A stretch of DNA of 64,000 bases from Xylaria sp. FL1777 (Eukaryota > Ascomycota > Sordariomycetes > Xylariales > Xylariaceae), in NCBI GenBank assembly GCA_022578965.1, contig MU400543.1:62001-126000 (forward strand), written 5' to 3'. Positions 21,929 through 33,924 of the stretch are shown here, in pieces. Within the stretch, counting starts at the first letter, position 1; the number at the start of each line of letters is the position of its first letter. A program made the position numbers and the translations under genes. The notes beneath the pieces were generated by a model. The model did not search any database. It was not told the origin of the DNA and saw only the letters and a list, made by a program, of their open reading frames with translations.

Positions 21929-23397
21929 CAACGTAGTGTTAGCGTCTAGTAAAATGGGAATCTTTTCATTAATCATTGTCCATATTTCTCTCCAGTCATA
22001 TGAGCAAATGACGGGCGAGCATCAATACACACATATGTGTGTGTATATAAAACCTAAAAGTTCATGCTGCAATACCATAAGCCGTATTACGTTTCCTCAG
22101 GTAGGACGCATTACCGAATGAAGATTTTAACTCGTGGGTCGAATCTAAGCATTGTAGCTTCAAGTTACACAGCAAATGCCGACCGACCAACCGGGAGGGT
22201 CATCGCCAGTTGTCAGGGGGCGTTGTCCCAGAGTAAATAGGTCGGCTCGTCATCAGTGAGATAGTAGGAATGTATTTAAGTATATATACATAGAGACCAC
22301 TATAACTGCCCACATAGGGTAGATATAACCACATCCCCTAACACGACTAACACGAGGCTTTCATTGCACCTGGATCATGATCTATCAGCAAGTGGATGTT
22401 ATGTACTATAAGGGTGGGTAATATATAGTTGGGAGGATTGATCAATAGGATTTGAAAGGCGCTTTACTAGGGCGGATATTATCACCTCAGTTAGTTGGCT
22501 ACAAACAAACAATCTCTGCTTGCAAACACAACCCTGAGCTCATCATTTTACCCTTTCCCGTACGGTCGCAATTTATGGCACTTAATAGTGTTAGGTTTCT
22601 TAATGATGCTTCCTTGAGCCGTCTATTTCTATTGTCCTTATTCATACCCTACTTATTCATACATGGAACTATATCGTCATCCGGCCGCCCAACCGTCATT
22701 ACTAGTACAGTCTCTGGTCTCAAGTCCAAGACAACAACATCGCACAAAGTCGCTTGGACCATCTCGGGTGAAACTCCGGACTTGTTCCCATTGAGTGAGC
22801 ATCTAGCGGTTTGCCATTGAACCCCTTGATGCTTGTTTGCTCCTGCACACATTTACTTTGCACTAGGTGCCTAACCATTATCGACTTATCTCTACATTTA
22901 TAACCTATCGCCGACCTAGTATAAATCGCGCCTCTTCCCATGCTTTCTACACCTCGTTGTCAGATCCATCTATATGTCAAAACGAAGTCTGGATTCTCTA
23001 CCGCTTATACCTGATTGCAAGAGAATCTCTACGTTATATGAATCGCAAATATCACTCCTTGGGGCCTCCCTTTGATATCATAGGTAATCATCCCTTAAAC
23101 CCGAGCATTGATAATGTGTTTTCGGATTAAACACACCTATTACACGGTCATTTAAATAGGCCCTTTCCTGAGTTCCCCTCCCCTCGGCCATAATTGCATA
23201 CTGTCAACTACAAATGCTAATCGATGCGACGAGCAGCTCGTCGTCGGTCACATTAAATAAGGCGGTCTTTCTACGTATTCACGCAAACTTCCTTTCCTCT
23301 GTTCCGACCCACTAAGGCGCAAGCATCATCACGTCTATAGCTACTCAACCAATCGGTATATCTCGGCCGTACCGACCGGGAGCGCACAAAAGAGAAG

Positions 23398-23901
23398 ATG
23401 TGTCAGCAGATCTACCTCCGATTTTACAGCTGTCCATGCCAGCTGCAGTACCGGCTAGACGAGTGTGTTTATGGAAAATCCGACCCGCGGTGCCGTGAAG
23501 TTAAGGTGTCTCTGATGTAGAGCAGCAGAGACTACTGTCACTGGCACCAGAAATGGAACGCGATGCGAAACAGGGCGTACAACAAGGAGCAATGGGGCGC
23601 CCGGAACCCACCCGCGCTGTGCCGCTCACAGCACCGGCGGCAAGCATGCTACATCTCCCCGTACCACGAGAATCCAGTAGATTTAGACAAGTATGACGAT
23701 GAGTTGAACACGACCGAGACAACCGACAAGTCGAACATCAAGCACATCGGTGCTGGATGCTGGCCTGAAGACTACAGACATACGGTGAAGAGAAAGGGCA
23801 AAAATAACAAAGCCCCGACTCGGCCCCTCGCTACGGGATGTGCGGCGGACTTTGAGATATTCGGTGGGAATGGCCCGAAGACGACTGCGTTCTTGGACTA
23901 G
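23398..23901 (+). pseudogene. Cysteine-rich small fungal protein with one in-frame TAG
   Basis: From ATG at 23398 the same frame runs to TAA... specifically to the TAG after FLD at 23901, with a single internal TAG at 23518-23520. Upstream of it the product is Cys-rich (MCQQIYLRFYSCPCQLQYRL, then CVYGKSDPRC). Directly downstream it continues as SSRDYCHWHQKWNAMRNRAY and a hydrophilic tail. Both halves keep the same reading frame and together would make about 167 codons. The Cys/His pattern resembles the small conserved fungal proteins that start MC-x-x-(Y/I)Y, but I cannot name a family. A CAG to TAG transition would explain the stop. An intron bridging it (GTTTAT at 23467 to TAG at 23520, 54 bp, phase 0) is formally possible but would remove the Cys-rich segment and has a poor donor. 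Confidence 0.55.
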
Positions 23902-23999
23902 ACTCAGTCGAGCTGCCGTGGTCCTCGCTGCGGCATGGACCAACACGCACATCAACATGTAACATCACCGCCTTGTTCTTTTCCATTGTTACCACTGGT

Positions 24000-26454
24000 T
24001 GCGAATGTCGCCTAGTTGGCGGTGGCGTCGGAATCTCAACAGTCGTCCTTTGCTTCCATCGGCGGGGTGGTATTATTAGGGATTGGTATACTTATTAAAA
24101 AGAAAAAAAAGGAAAAAGGAAAGGAAGGAACAAGGGCTTCAACACAAATGGGATAAAATAAAAAGGAATGCAAAATTGGACAAATCGGGTAAACGGTACC
24201 TTAGATCCCAGCTACTTATCATGGCTTCCAAGGTTATAGAGAAAAACAGTGGGAAGAACTGGAATACGTACTATCTAGAGAGGAACATTGAAGACCAGTT
24301 ATGGGCTATATAAATGCGTGGAAGAGGTACCTAGAACAAACGCCAACAACTGAGTTTCAACATACCTATGAATGGCAATTAAATCGGTTATTTCCTTAGC
24401 TGTATAGGGGAATAGTGAGGATAAATAGTTGCATCAGTCTGCCGCGATCTGTGCAGTACAATTTGGATAACACAGGGCACCAGAAGTGAGGCGGCTACAA
24501 TTGTTGCATCTAACAGCACTTAAGTAGGTAGGTACCTAACCTTGGGTAATACCTTTAGTAGGAGTGTAAGCAGGGAATGGGTACCTAATCCTTAGGTGCA
24601 CCCCGCTCGGCAGGGTTCTAAATTGAAAACACCTGTCTGGGCTTAATGTTGATCCTTCGCTTGTCTTTCTGTAGTGTCTGGATACTGTTCACATTTGACT
24701 CGGCTTGCTGATACTGTAGCATTGACATTAGGCGTTGACAGCAGCTAAGCTGCTTGTTATCTTAACAGGAAGCTGAGCTTGCTGTGCAGGGACATTAGGA
24801 TCCCCCCTCCTGTCTTGTCCGCAAGTATAGTGCACCTAGACTACTGTAGTAAGACACTCCTATACTACCTCATAGCAGGGACCTACCTATGTAGGTTATC
24901 CACCTAAGTAACTGTACCTACTGAGTACCGGTATGTGCAGCTGCAGCAGGAAGTCCGAGTTGTTCCCGCCTGTTCCACTTTAGGTATGCACTACTTCGTA
25001 CATATACTTTATGCAGTAGAACATTGAATCAGCTGCAGCAGATGGGAGAGCTGCATATGCATGTCGAGGTTTCTGCACCTAGGCTAGATCAGGAGCTAGA
25101 TCATGCAAGCACTTCCGAATATCTTGTTACAGCATAGAAAGCGACCAATTGATGCATCATGTTCATAGTGTTTTCCGCCTTCCTTCTCTCTGTCTGCTTT
25201 TAGAATTTATGGCAACAACACCCGCATTATTTACGCTAGGTGCCTATCTACTATATACCGTATGCGGCATGGGGGAAAACCGGTCAGTTACAGCACAAGA
25301 TGGGTACGTACATAGTACACTCCACTAGATGAACTCCAATACCCAGTCGCCAATTTGAATTTCATGTACAAGGTATCTAATGTTGTATATATAATGTACA
25401 TCCCCCCTGAGACTAAAATTCATGGGTCCATGACTCCAGTGAGACAGTAGATGGCACTACTCGGAGCTATTCTTCCCTCAACCGTGCGCCCGTGAATGGC
25501 AGTCTGCGAGTATGGCCGACGTCGCAATATAGTTTGCCGAGTTAATTGACGTCTGCCTACCTCATCAATTGACTGTAGAAGCAACTTGAACCTGGAATTG
25601 GGATAGAGGAGAAGAACGCCAGCAGCGAACCTTCGGCAATGAAAGAAACACCGCCTCTCATGACGGTTCTTGAAATAAAAAAAATATAGGTGGTAAGCCC
25701 AGTATTGTACTGCATGGAGCTTCTGGAACAGCTTATATTAATCCCTGACGGAAGGCTGGCTTGGCCCTGGAACACCCCTGGTTAGTTCGCCCTACGCAGT
25801 AACATCCATTAAACCCCCGCTAGTCGTCCCACTGGGTGATTCCTTTAAGCTCCGCTATGGCGCCGCTAGGGAGGCCTAACACCCGCCTATCGCAGCCCTC
25901 TTGGGAGAGGCCAGACAGGCTGTGATGCACGCTAATCCCATTCCGGGCCGGCCCAGGATTTAATGAGTCAGGTGATTTCGTGTCACTATCGGGTTATACC
26001 AGACGCGTGGGCCAACGTCCATCGTCAACTAAGCGTGTTTGCCTGAAGATACCGGCTGCTTTTTATTACTGCCACAGGCATTCACGCAGCAGCGTCGCCT
26101 CCCCGACATGGGTCGCCCACTATATAATGAGGGACGCCCCCGAAAATTCCTCCCTTCTATTCACTCAAACAGAAGGGGGCTTCAACAGGTAGGCAAATCA
26201 TCTCGTTTCATCGTCGCTGTCATTTCGTCATTTCATCTCCATCGTCACATTCATCGTATTCATCACCTTCGACCGCATGACAATCTATCACACCGATAGA
26301 ATACCAGGTTTGAACTTGGTTCTTCGAAAGACAGAACTCTTTACCGTCTGCGACCGAGGCATTTCTTAATCATTTCGAACTCTGACTGCATCTCGGTCGG
26401 AGACTAGGGATCACATACACCTATACACTCCCCACGCATACTCATTTCAACAAC
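24000..26454. other. AT-rich gene-free stretch upstream of the BTB gene
   Basis: No coding region, tRNA or repeat could be supported here. Short TACCTA/TAGGTA motifs recur (24525-24595, 24890-24935). The final few hundred bases before 26455 should be promoter and leader of the BTB gene. Confidence 0.55.
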
Positions 26455-27523
26455 ATGCAAAGCAAACACATGGACCCGCCTCCAAACAGGAGCTTCTCCA
26501 AGGGCCATAGAGTAAGTAAATCGAGTGCTTCTTTCAGCAAGAGCTATGGCATCACCAAGCCTCGACATGAGTCCCGCCGCCGCTTGACGACGTCCATGTC
26601 TCAACAGATAGACGAGGCCATGTCCCCTGACAGGTACGAACAACTTATGTTTTCATTTCATCACTTCATCACCTCATCACTTTATAACTTCATCATTTCT
26701 CCTCTGACATGTCGCTTCCATGCAGTAATCTCACGCCATCCATCGTGACCCTTGTCATCGGTCGCGACCAGCGAATCTTCGCTGCCCATGAGGATGTTCT
26801 CTGTGCATCACCATGGTTCCAACAGGCTCTGTTGAATCAGTACACGGATCCACAACGTGGAAAACGGGTCCATCTGCCAGATGACGAACCAGAGATTTTC
26901 TCGTCCGTCCTCGAGTACCTTTACAAGGGAGACTATTACCCACGATTAATCCACAACAAGCGTCGCAATTCGTGGGAGATCGAACAACCCGACGAAGAGC
27001 GGGGATCTAGCGAGTCTACAGTCTACCATCACGCCATCGATGGCGATATCTTGAAGGACACCGTCATCTATTGTACGGCTGATAGATACGGGCTGGAGGA
27101 GCTCAAGCGTGTTGCGCTGCGGAAGCAGGGTCTTCGTAAGTCTACACCGTTCATTATTATTGCTTGCTATAAGTGTGCTGACGTTGGCAACTATAGAGTC
27201 TGGCATTCAGTGCAGCACCATACTAGCGTCCGCTCGCTACGCATATACCAATACGCCGGACACCGACTCGAAGCTACGGGCGCATTATCTTGCCCTCATC
27301 ATCCGCAGCCGCAGCACCTTCAAACGCAGCGGCACTATGCAACTGGAGATGTATAACGGCGGGACACAGCTGTTCTTTGATCTCTTTGTCGCTTTATGTA
27401 ATCATGTTGACGATGTCACTAGTGCTTCGTAAGTGTCTCTTTGTTGAATTTGGGTCGTTTGATCGTAGAGCTCACTAACATCGGTCTTATAGAAACACAC
27501 CGCGGAGTAATCGTCATTTCTAG
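26455..27523 (+). CDS. BTB/POZ domain protein
   Basis: I model exons 26455-26633, 26726-27135, 27197-27428 and 27493-27523 with introns of 92, 61 and 64 bp (donors GTACGA, GTAAGT, GTAAGT), giving 283 residues. The N-terminal 60 residues are Ser/Lys/Arg-rich and disordered. A BTB fold spans about residues 64-130: PSIVTLVIGRDQRIFAAHED, then SPWFQQALL and IFSSVLEYLYKGDYY. A central low-complexity insert is followed by YCTADRYGLEELKRVAL, the typical BTB C-terminal helix, and a short helical tail. Fungal BTB proteins of this small type usually have no further domain; whether this one is a Cullin-3 adaptor is unknown. Confidence 0.85.
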
Positions 27524-28595
27524 GCACCCAGATTAGTTCTTTTGTTTTGTTGTTATGATATCTCTTCATTTTCGACCTTCGATTCCCATCTCATCATATC
27601 CGGACCTTATCATAACCGCCATCTATGCTTTGGGCGGTATATCTAATCATCAACGTTGCCCCATTCCCTTCGTCCTTCTTCACTATCTCCTCGCTTCTCA
27701 AGAATAGCTCGATGGACTTGCCTGTGTTTTTCATTTGCGCACACCACTAGCGCAAATATCACATTCAAGCATTTTGGTGTTCATCTCGTTGCAAGTTGGA
27801 TTTTTTCTTCGATTCTGTTGCTCTTCGTTTATAACACCCTGTACCACTATTGTTCCTTTGATCCCGTTTCGACCAGACAGAAACGGACAATGATATCTCA
27901 CCGCCGCTAGTCCCTATGACCTTTTCTTTTCTTTCCAAGCGGCTGTATTTCTCGCACGGGCGTATTTGCCTAGGGGAGACTGTGGACGAAACCAAAACAA
28001 ATATAATAACATGCTTGGGAACGGAGTTTGAGGAGATATAGGGCTGCCCAGACTGCGAAACTGGAGGATCTCTTTACCTTTTCACTTTGTTGGTATTTCC
28101 TACCAGCTCGCTTTTCTCACGAGATGATAACACATGTACCATTACACTTCTAGACTATCGTTCACATAAGGGTTCACATCCTTCCTCCCCAACAGAAGGG
28201 AGGCAGGCAGGTAAATAGGAGACCAAGATAGGTCTTTGGCTTTGGAAGGACTAACTATGAGAAGAAGAGACAATAGGCTGGAGGAGAACGAAAATGCTGA
28301 TGATAATGATTATAGACTACCGTTCTTGTATATACTATTCAAATAACTCTTTGATGTCTTTATAGGTGTTTGTGTATAAAATATAGCTGAGAACACTCCT
28401 CGTAAGAGATGCGCATTGCTTCTGCTGCACGGATGCCTAGACTATGCTGTCATATTCAACAGACAAGAATGATAAAGGCTGCTCGTTGTATAAAACAGTT
28501 GATTCTCTTTATGGTTTAATTTCTAGTCTACCTGAAGGTATTTTGAAGTCTGAATCAGGTTCTCAGATGTGTAATACGGACGAGTTGATCGTGTC
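27524..28595. other. Intergenic region before tRNA-Pro
   Basis: Open stretches such as 27656-27910 have no domain or conserved splice structure and I treat them as non-coding. The first part is probably the 3' UTR and terminator of the BTB gene. Confidence 0.5.
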
Positions 28596-28680
28596 GGCTC
28601 AATGGTCTAGTGGTATGATTCTCGCTTTGGGTCTACCTCGAATCTGCGAGAGGCCCCGGGTTCGAATCCCGGTTGAGCCC
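28596..28680 (+). tRNA. tRNA-Pro (UGG) with a 13 nt intron
   Basis: The acceptor arm GGCTCAA pairs with TTGAGCC, with discriminator C. The anticodon stem CTCGC pairs with GCGAG, and the T arm is CCCGGGTTCGAATCCCGG. The loop begins TTTGGG, placing anticodon TGG at 28628-28630. Thirteen extra bases (TCTACCTCGAATC) then precede the last loop base. Removing them gives a standard 72 nt tRNA. The intron is at the canonical position one base after the anticodon. Confidence 0.92.
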
Positions 28681-30198
28681 CAAGTTTTGCTTATTTGTTT
28701 TGCTGTTTCCTTCACCTTGATTGCATGACAATTGATTTAAAACGTAAAAATGAGTGGTAATATTCTATTTTTAATAGGAATCTGTTAAAGAACTAAAAGG
28801 GTAGAAAATGGGTGGGTGACATTATTGGTCTCTTATTGAGGCGCTGCCCACTTACCCTTTTTTTTTAATGCTTCTTAGTGACAACTTCAATAGCAACATA
28901 GCAGAGATAATAGCTATTTCTTATCTGTTAGGTCGCTTTTGTTATTGCTTAGTGGCATGACAAGAAGAAAACCCTCAAGCTCTCGACTTATCAACTCCAC
29001 ACTCCGCTAACCCCCTCATTCCAAGCACCGCAGACCAAGTCCTATCTATCTAGTCCAGGCTTGCGACCCAGGCACACATTCCTGTCGAGCGTCATGGCCT
29101 CATCTCCCCTTTTCAATGTCGTCTTGATTCGCCAATTCAAATCGTGGGTCTGGGGTAGGAGTCTGACTACATATACGCTGTAGAAAAAGGTCCTAATCCT
29201 GGTCCAGTCACATTTTCATTCATTAGGCCTCCGGGATGTGAATAGGCGGTTCCCCGCTGATGGTGTGTGCAGGAGGTAAATGCGCCATCGGCCAAGGGTA
29301 GTATTCGGTACTCGTGGCTGAGGGATGACTCCGGATGAGTGAGTCATCGCTTTGAGTACTACACCCACCTACTTACTTATTTACCCACGCCGCGCTATGC
29401 TATGGTTCTGTTCTACTAGCTAGTGAAGGTAACAATACCCAATGGACTTCGTTCAGACTGGCATTATGGGTTTTCTTTTCTTGTATTTTTAGATTATTGG
29501 GTAGCCTTGACACGTCCCGTGGCTCTTTAGCTTAGGTAACGTGAGGATAAAATACATCGCCATTGATCTTCTGAACGGTTGCAGCTAAACCCGTCCATTG
29601 ACCAACGTTAACAATTTTTGCTTCTGTGACAAGGAAGGCACTTAAATTGTGCATCGCTCGCAGATCTCATTTGATGTATGGGTTGTAGCATAGCCTTGCG
29701 TTGCGAGGACAATCCTGCTGTATTGTTTTTAAGTGTTCCTGGTCTAGTGGCAAGATAGCGACACGTTGAGCCTGCGTCCCTCACCTCCTGTCATATATAT
29801 TGTTATGATGCTGACTCAAGCCTACTGCAAGGCTGTCCAATAGAGATGAATGTAATCTCGAAACCGCCACCAATCACGATGGTAAACGTGTGATGTCTCC
29901 TATCTCGTCGGCACCATGCATATTAAGAGCCCAGTGTGCATATGTGTATCCCTTTGCTTACTGCTCTCGTAACCCCCGACTCATACCTTTGTTCCGGGAA
30001 AGGCACCAGACTTGCTCAATACCACTGTCCCGCGTTCGTGGGCGATGTATCCTTTCATGAGATTCTAGGCTGAGTGTTAGCAGCGCGTGGGGGAAACTCA
30101 TATTAGAAGGGGAGTCTTGGTGGCATAGTGAGTTTAAATCAACTTGTTTCTCTCCTAAGTCAAGACAATATCTTGAAACTAGAAAACAAGGATGCGCT
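28681..30198. other. 1.5 kb gene-free region
   Basis: I see no ORF of useful length, no RNA gene and no repeat array. A TTTTT tract shortly after the tRNA (28857-28866) is compatible with Pol III termination read-through backup. The remainder is probably downstream sequence of the convergent CSN12 gene. Confidence 0.5.
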
Positions 30199-31798
30199 CT
30201 AAAAGGTCTCTGTCGAAAAGTAGGAAATGCTAAAATGATCCGTGCATCATCAGTAGTTATGACGTACCTTGTATATCATGTTGGCCATGAGACATTCCAC
30301 TTCATCAGAGTCAATGGCCTCTCCACTACTTATCTGCACGGCTGCTGTGAACTCAGTGATAGGAATCCTCGTCCTCCGCACGGGTGCTGCGCTGTCCTTG
30401 GCTTCCTCGAACCCCCCTGCTATAAATACCTTGCGTAATAAGTTACGCAATACAATGTCACGCCCACGCTCTAGTGTTAAATAGACCCGTCGGTTTATGA
30501 ACTCGTCTTCGCCGTCACGCAGAGCAATGTCAAATGCTCGTAGATCAGATTTTCTAATAGCACGAGCTAGCGGTATGAAGAGCTTCTGTAGGCGGGGGAA
30601 TGGCTCGAGCAGGTGTGCGCTAGGAAGTGTATGGGTTGTTAAAAGACGGCATGGGATAAGGTAAGTGAGGATAAGTCTGGAGAAAATTAGGATACGGGTC
30701 ACCAGACTCGAGAATGGAAAATACACACTCGAGATTTCGTTGCGCATCCTTGTGACACATCAGCCATGCCATCTCAAGATGTTTCTCGGCCTAAGATTTA
30801 GTTAGTCACCGTAAAAAATGAATTGAGGGTCTTCCAGGCTACTTGCATCGACATAGTTCTCCTCTAAAAAGGCTAAGACGCCTTCATAGTACTTGAAGGT
30901 AACCTGTTGTGATTTAGGGAACTTATCAATTGGAGGAATATCAGTTCGACCGGCCGATATTGCCCTCAAAATATTCTTCGAGAGCGGTTCCGAATTTAGC
31001 CTGAAGTAAGTCTTGAACAGTAGATTGACAGCGTAGTAAACCCCCCATTTGCGAGATTCTTCTAATGGAGCTCTAGTCTGTATCAGCAGGAGCCCCGGGA
31101 CGGGTATCGGACGAGGAGGAATCACCTGTCCGAGGCGCAGATTTGGAAGATTCTGTTCAGATGCCTTGCGCAGTCTTCGAGATTCTTGTGTTGTTCTGCT
31201 TCTGGATCAAAATCGTCTTTCAAGTCGTCAACGGCCGGCTCGTCATTAGTGAGACCCCTATCAGCATCAGCTCGGATGGCAAAGAGCCTCAGATATCTTC
31301 CAGTGACATAAAGACAAGGTATGGTCCAGTTTTCAAAGTCATGGTTTGTATAGCCTCGGACAGTGAGTAGTGTGAGCTCCTTCCATGCTTCGTACACCTT
31401 AGCCCACGAAGACTTGGCTCAGTCAGCGGGAGGTCCCGGCGTTTGAGATAAAATGAGGGCAATAAAACAATAAACTGCCATTACTTGCGAGACGGGCTTA
31501 CCTGGACATCATGTCGCAGGCCTTCGACGGCTAATAGTTCCCCGATGGCTTTCCAGTAGGCAGTGTAGATGGCATGCCACCCGCTTGTTTCCTCCTTTGA
31601 CAACCTGATGCTGAGACGGGCCTGGTCTTGGTGAAAAAGGAAGTTGAGATCGGCGGTCATGGACCGGACATCACCCCGACCCCAGATAGCTCGGAGCTTG
31701 GCTGAATGTGCCAGGATGTCGGGGCTCAGGGTCTCGGCTAGTTGCTCACCGTTCGTGGCGGCATATGCCACCCGAAACTGGCGGATGAGGACATCCAT
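30199..31798 (-). CDS. csn12: COP9 signalosome subunit 12-like PCI protein (CSN12/Thp3 family)
   Basis: I model minus-strand exons 31798-31502, 31397-31126, 31072-30847, 30790-30729, 30676-30268 and a tiny last exon 30207-30199, about 424 residues. Landmarks of the family in order are [84 protein letters not shown] and a winged-helix PCI end ([20 protein letters not shown], then LMANMIYK). CSN12 homologues act in a PCI complex linked to mRNA export and splicing. The third intron (30846-30791) begins GCAAGT rather than GT; only this boundary keeps the conserved ENY-x-x-AEKHL join. The last exon is uncertain: unspliced, the frame ends VRHNY at 30250. Confidence 0.88.
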
Positions 31799-32385
31799 GG
31801 CCAGACTGGGCACAGGAGTAGAGAAATAGCCTCGTTAGTTTTGCTTTAGCTTGTGCTTATCAACGTGTATAGGATGTGTGATCATGTGGATTCTTTAGGA
31901 TGTCGTCGCTGTTGTCGTTTTGATCGAGGTTTCCGAAGTTCTATAAAACAAACAATAACCTCTATAAAGCATGCCCGTGAAGGGACGAGCCATTGTTGGT
32001 AGGTACCTTTCTGCCATAGGTACTCCGTACCAATGTACCTCTGAGTGGGGCACTGTGCAGGGTTGCAGTGACCTACCTATGTAAGTACCTACCCCACCAT
32101 TCAGTATTGGATGTTCAGCCACACGAGCCACCGCAAAAATCACAATGCCTTGGGTGGTCTGTCCAGCACGGCCACACAATCTTGCTAGGGCGGGAAACCC
32201 TTAGCACAGAATTTCGCAAAAAGTTCTCGTAGCCGAAGACGTGCCCCGAAGTAGCCTCCACTACACCACCTCTGCCCTTCATACTAACCTCCACGACAAC
32301 AGGACCGGATTCAAGTCACAGTAGGTTGCAGCCTTTCGTCTTTGCCGTGTGTATCTGCTCAGTTACTAATAGTTGTCAATTCTAG
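31799..32385. promoter_or_regulatory. Divergent promoter region of CSN12 and eL20 genes
   Basis: The two genes diverge across 587 bp. An AACCCTTA box (near 32194) close to the ribosomal protein gene resembles telomere-repeat-like boxes found upstream of ribosomal protein genes in eukaryotes; this is a suggestion only. No coding signal is present. Confidence 0.4.
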
Positions 32386-33476
32386 ATGGGTAAGCGATTT
32401 TCTTTTCATTCGATCATGCAATTACAACCCCTTGGGAATTCAACATCGACTATGGCCCCGACGGTAACTCGCCACAAAAAACCCGCGAACGAGGGAGCGA
32501 GCGAAGTACCACGATACAGCGATCTGAGCGTAAACAAGCGAGTTGTCGGTTCTTACACTATTGGATGAATATTCGACCAGAGTTTAGGGGGATTGGAGTA
32601 TGGGCACGTTGCAGTTGAAGCGCCGGCCATGCAAGGAACTTCGGGGCGTTCTTCCAGCAGCTTGACTGCAATTCTGTTACTTATCCGCCGCGACATCTCT
32701 TATTTCCAGGAATATCTCGCCTCTCGAGCCGGATCTTGTCGACCATCTCTGCCGTTCGGCACTGCTTGCTACATTTGGAACCACACGATGAATTCAATTA
32801 CTGATTTGATGCTACCAGGTCGCCTTCATGAATACCAGGTCATCGGGCGCCACCTGCCCACCGAGGCCAACCCTACCCCGAAGCTGTACCGCATGCGCAT
32901 CTTCGCCCCCAATGATGTCGTTGCCAAGTCTCGCTTCTGGTACTTCTTGATGAAGCTGAAGAAGGTCAAGAAGGCCAACGGTGAGATTGTCAGCCTAAAC
33001 AAGGTATGTTCAAATCTACCATTGGATTTGGTTGTGTAGGAAGCCGTGGTTTAGGTGGCTGATATGTCGGTGGCAGATCAACGAGAAGAACCCTCTACGC
33101 GTCAAGAACTTCGGTATCTGGATCCGATACGACTCCCGCTCCGGCACCCACAACATGTACAAGGAGTACCGTGAGCTCTCCAGAACAGATGCCGTCGAGG
33201 CCCTCTACTCGGACATGGCTGCCCGCCACCGTGCCCGTTTCAGGTCGATCCACGTACGAACTCCAAACCCGGTAGTTGAAATTAAAGGAAAGCAACTCCA
33301 GCTAACATGCTTCCTAGATTCTCCGTGTCGTCGAGATCGAGAAGACGGAAGATATCAAGCGCCCTTACATCAAGCAGCTCGTCAGCAAGAATCTATCCTT
33401 CCCTCTGCCCCACCGTGTTCCCCGTCTCAACAACAAGAAGGTCTTCAGCGCCACTCGCCCGTCCACATTCGCATAA
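32386..33476 (+). CDS. rpl20: 60S ribosomal protein eL20 (L20/L18a)
   Basis: I model exons 32386-32389, 32819-33003, 33077-33253 and 33318-33476, giving exactly 174 residues, the usual eL20 length. The first exon holds only ATGG; a 429 bp intron (GTAAGC...ACCAG) separates it from [16 protein letters not shown]. Later blocks [53 protein letters not shown] and [20 protein letters not shown] are hallmark eL20 sequence. The other introns are 73 and 64 bp. A long first intron right after the start codon is common in ribosomal protein genes and may carry regulatory signals. Confidence 0.97.
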
Positions 33477-33924
33477 ATTGGGGGTTTCTCGTGTAATGTG
33501 TGTGGTGGGAGGTTTATGGGAAATGGTCTTTACCCGGTGTTCACTACGGAATTACGGAAAAACTTTCGTCACGATCAATTCAGCATGACAGCTCTTAAAG
33601 AGGATAGAGCCTAAACCAATGAATGAAACCAAAAAAACCTACACCGCGAATGATCCCGAGTATCTGTGAATGACTGCAACGCGTAGAACGAATGTTTCTC
33701 ACCTGGAGAGTTATACAACATCAGAAGTCGTATGGTATTCTAGTATACATTACGATGCTATCCTGTTACATGAGAACGCACTGGCCATTGGTCAAATGGT
33801 ATACAATCGCATGAATAGAGCTGGGTAATTCCACGGGCCGTACATAGTTCCAAAGACGCCAATTTCCCACCTGCATCCCGATTCTTATAGTACAGGCAAT
33901 CACCTAAATTCAAGCTTAGCTTTG

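Noticed and set aside
22452..22820. 122-codon plus-strand ORF in the gene-poor block
   Set aside because: Low-complexity hydrophobic translation with equal-quality frames on the other strand; no family or splice signals.
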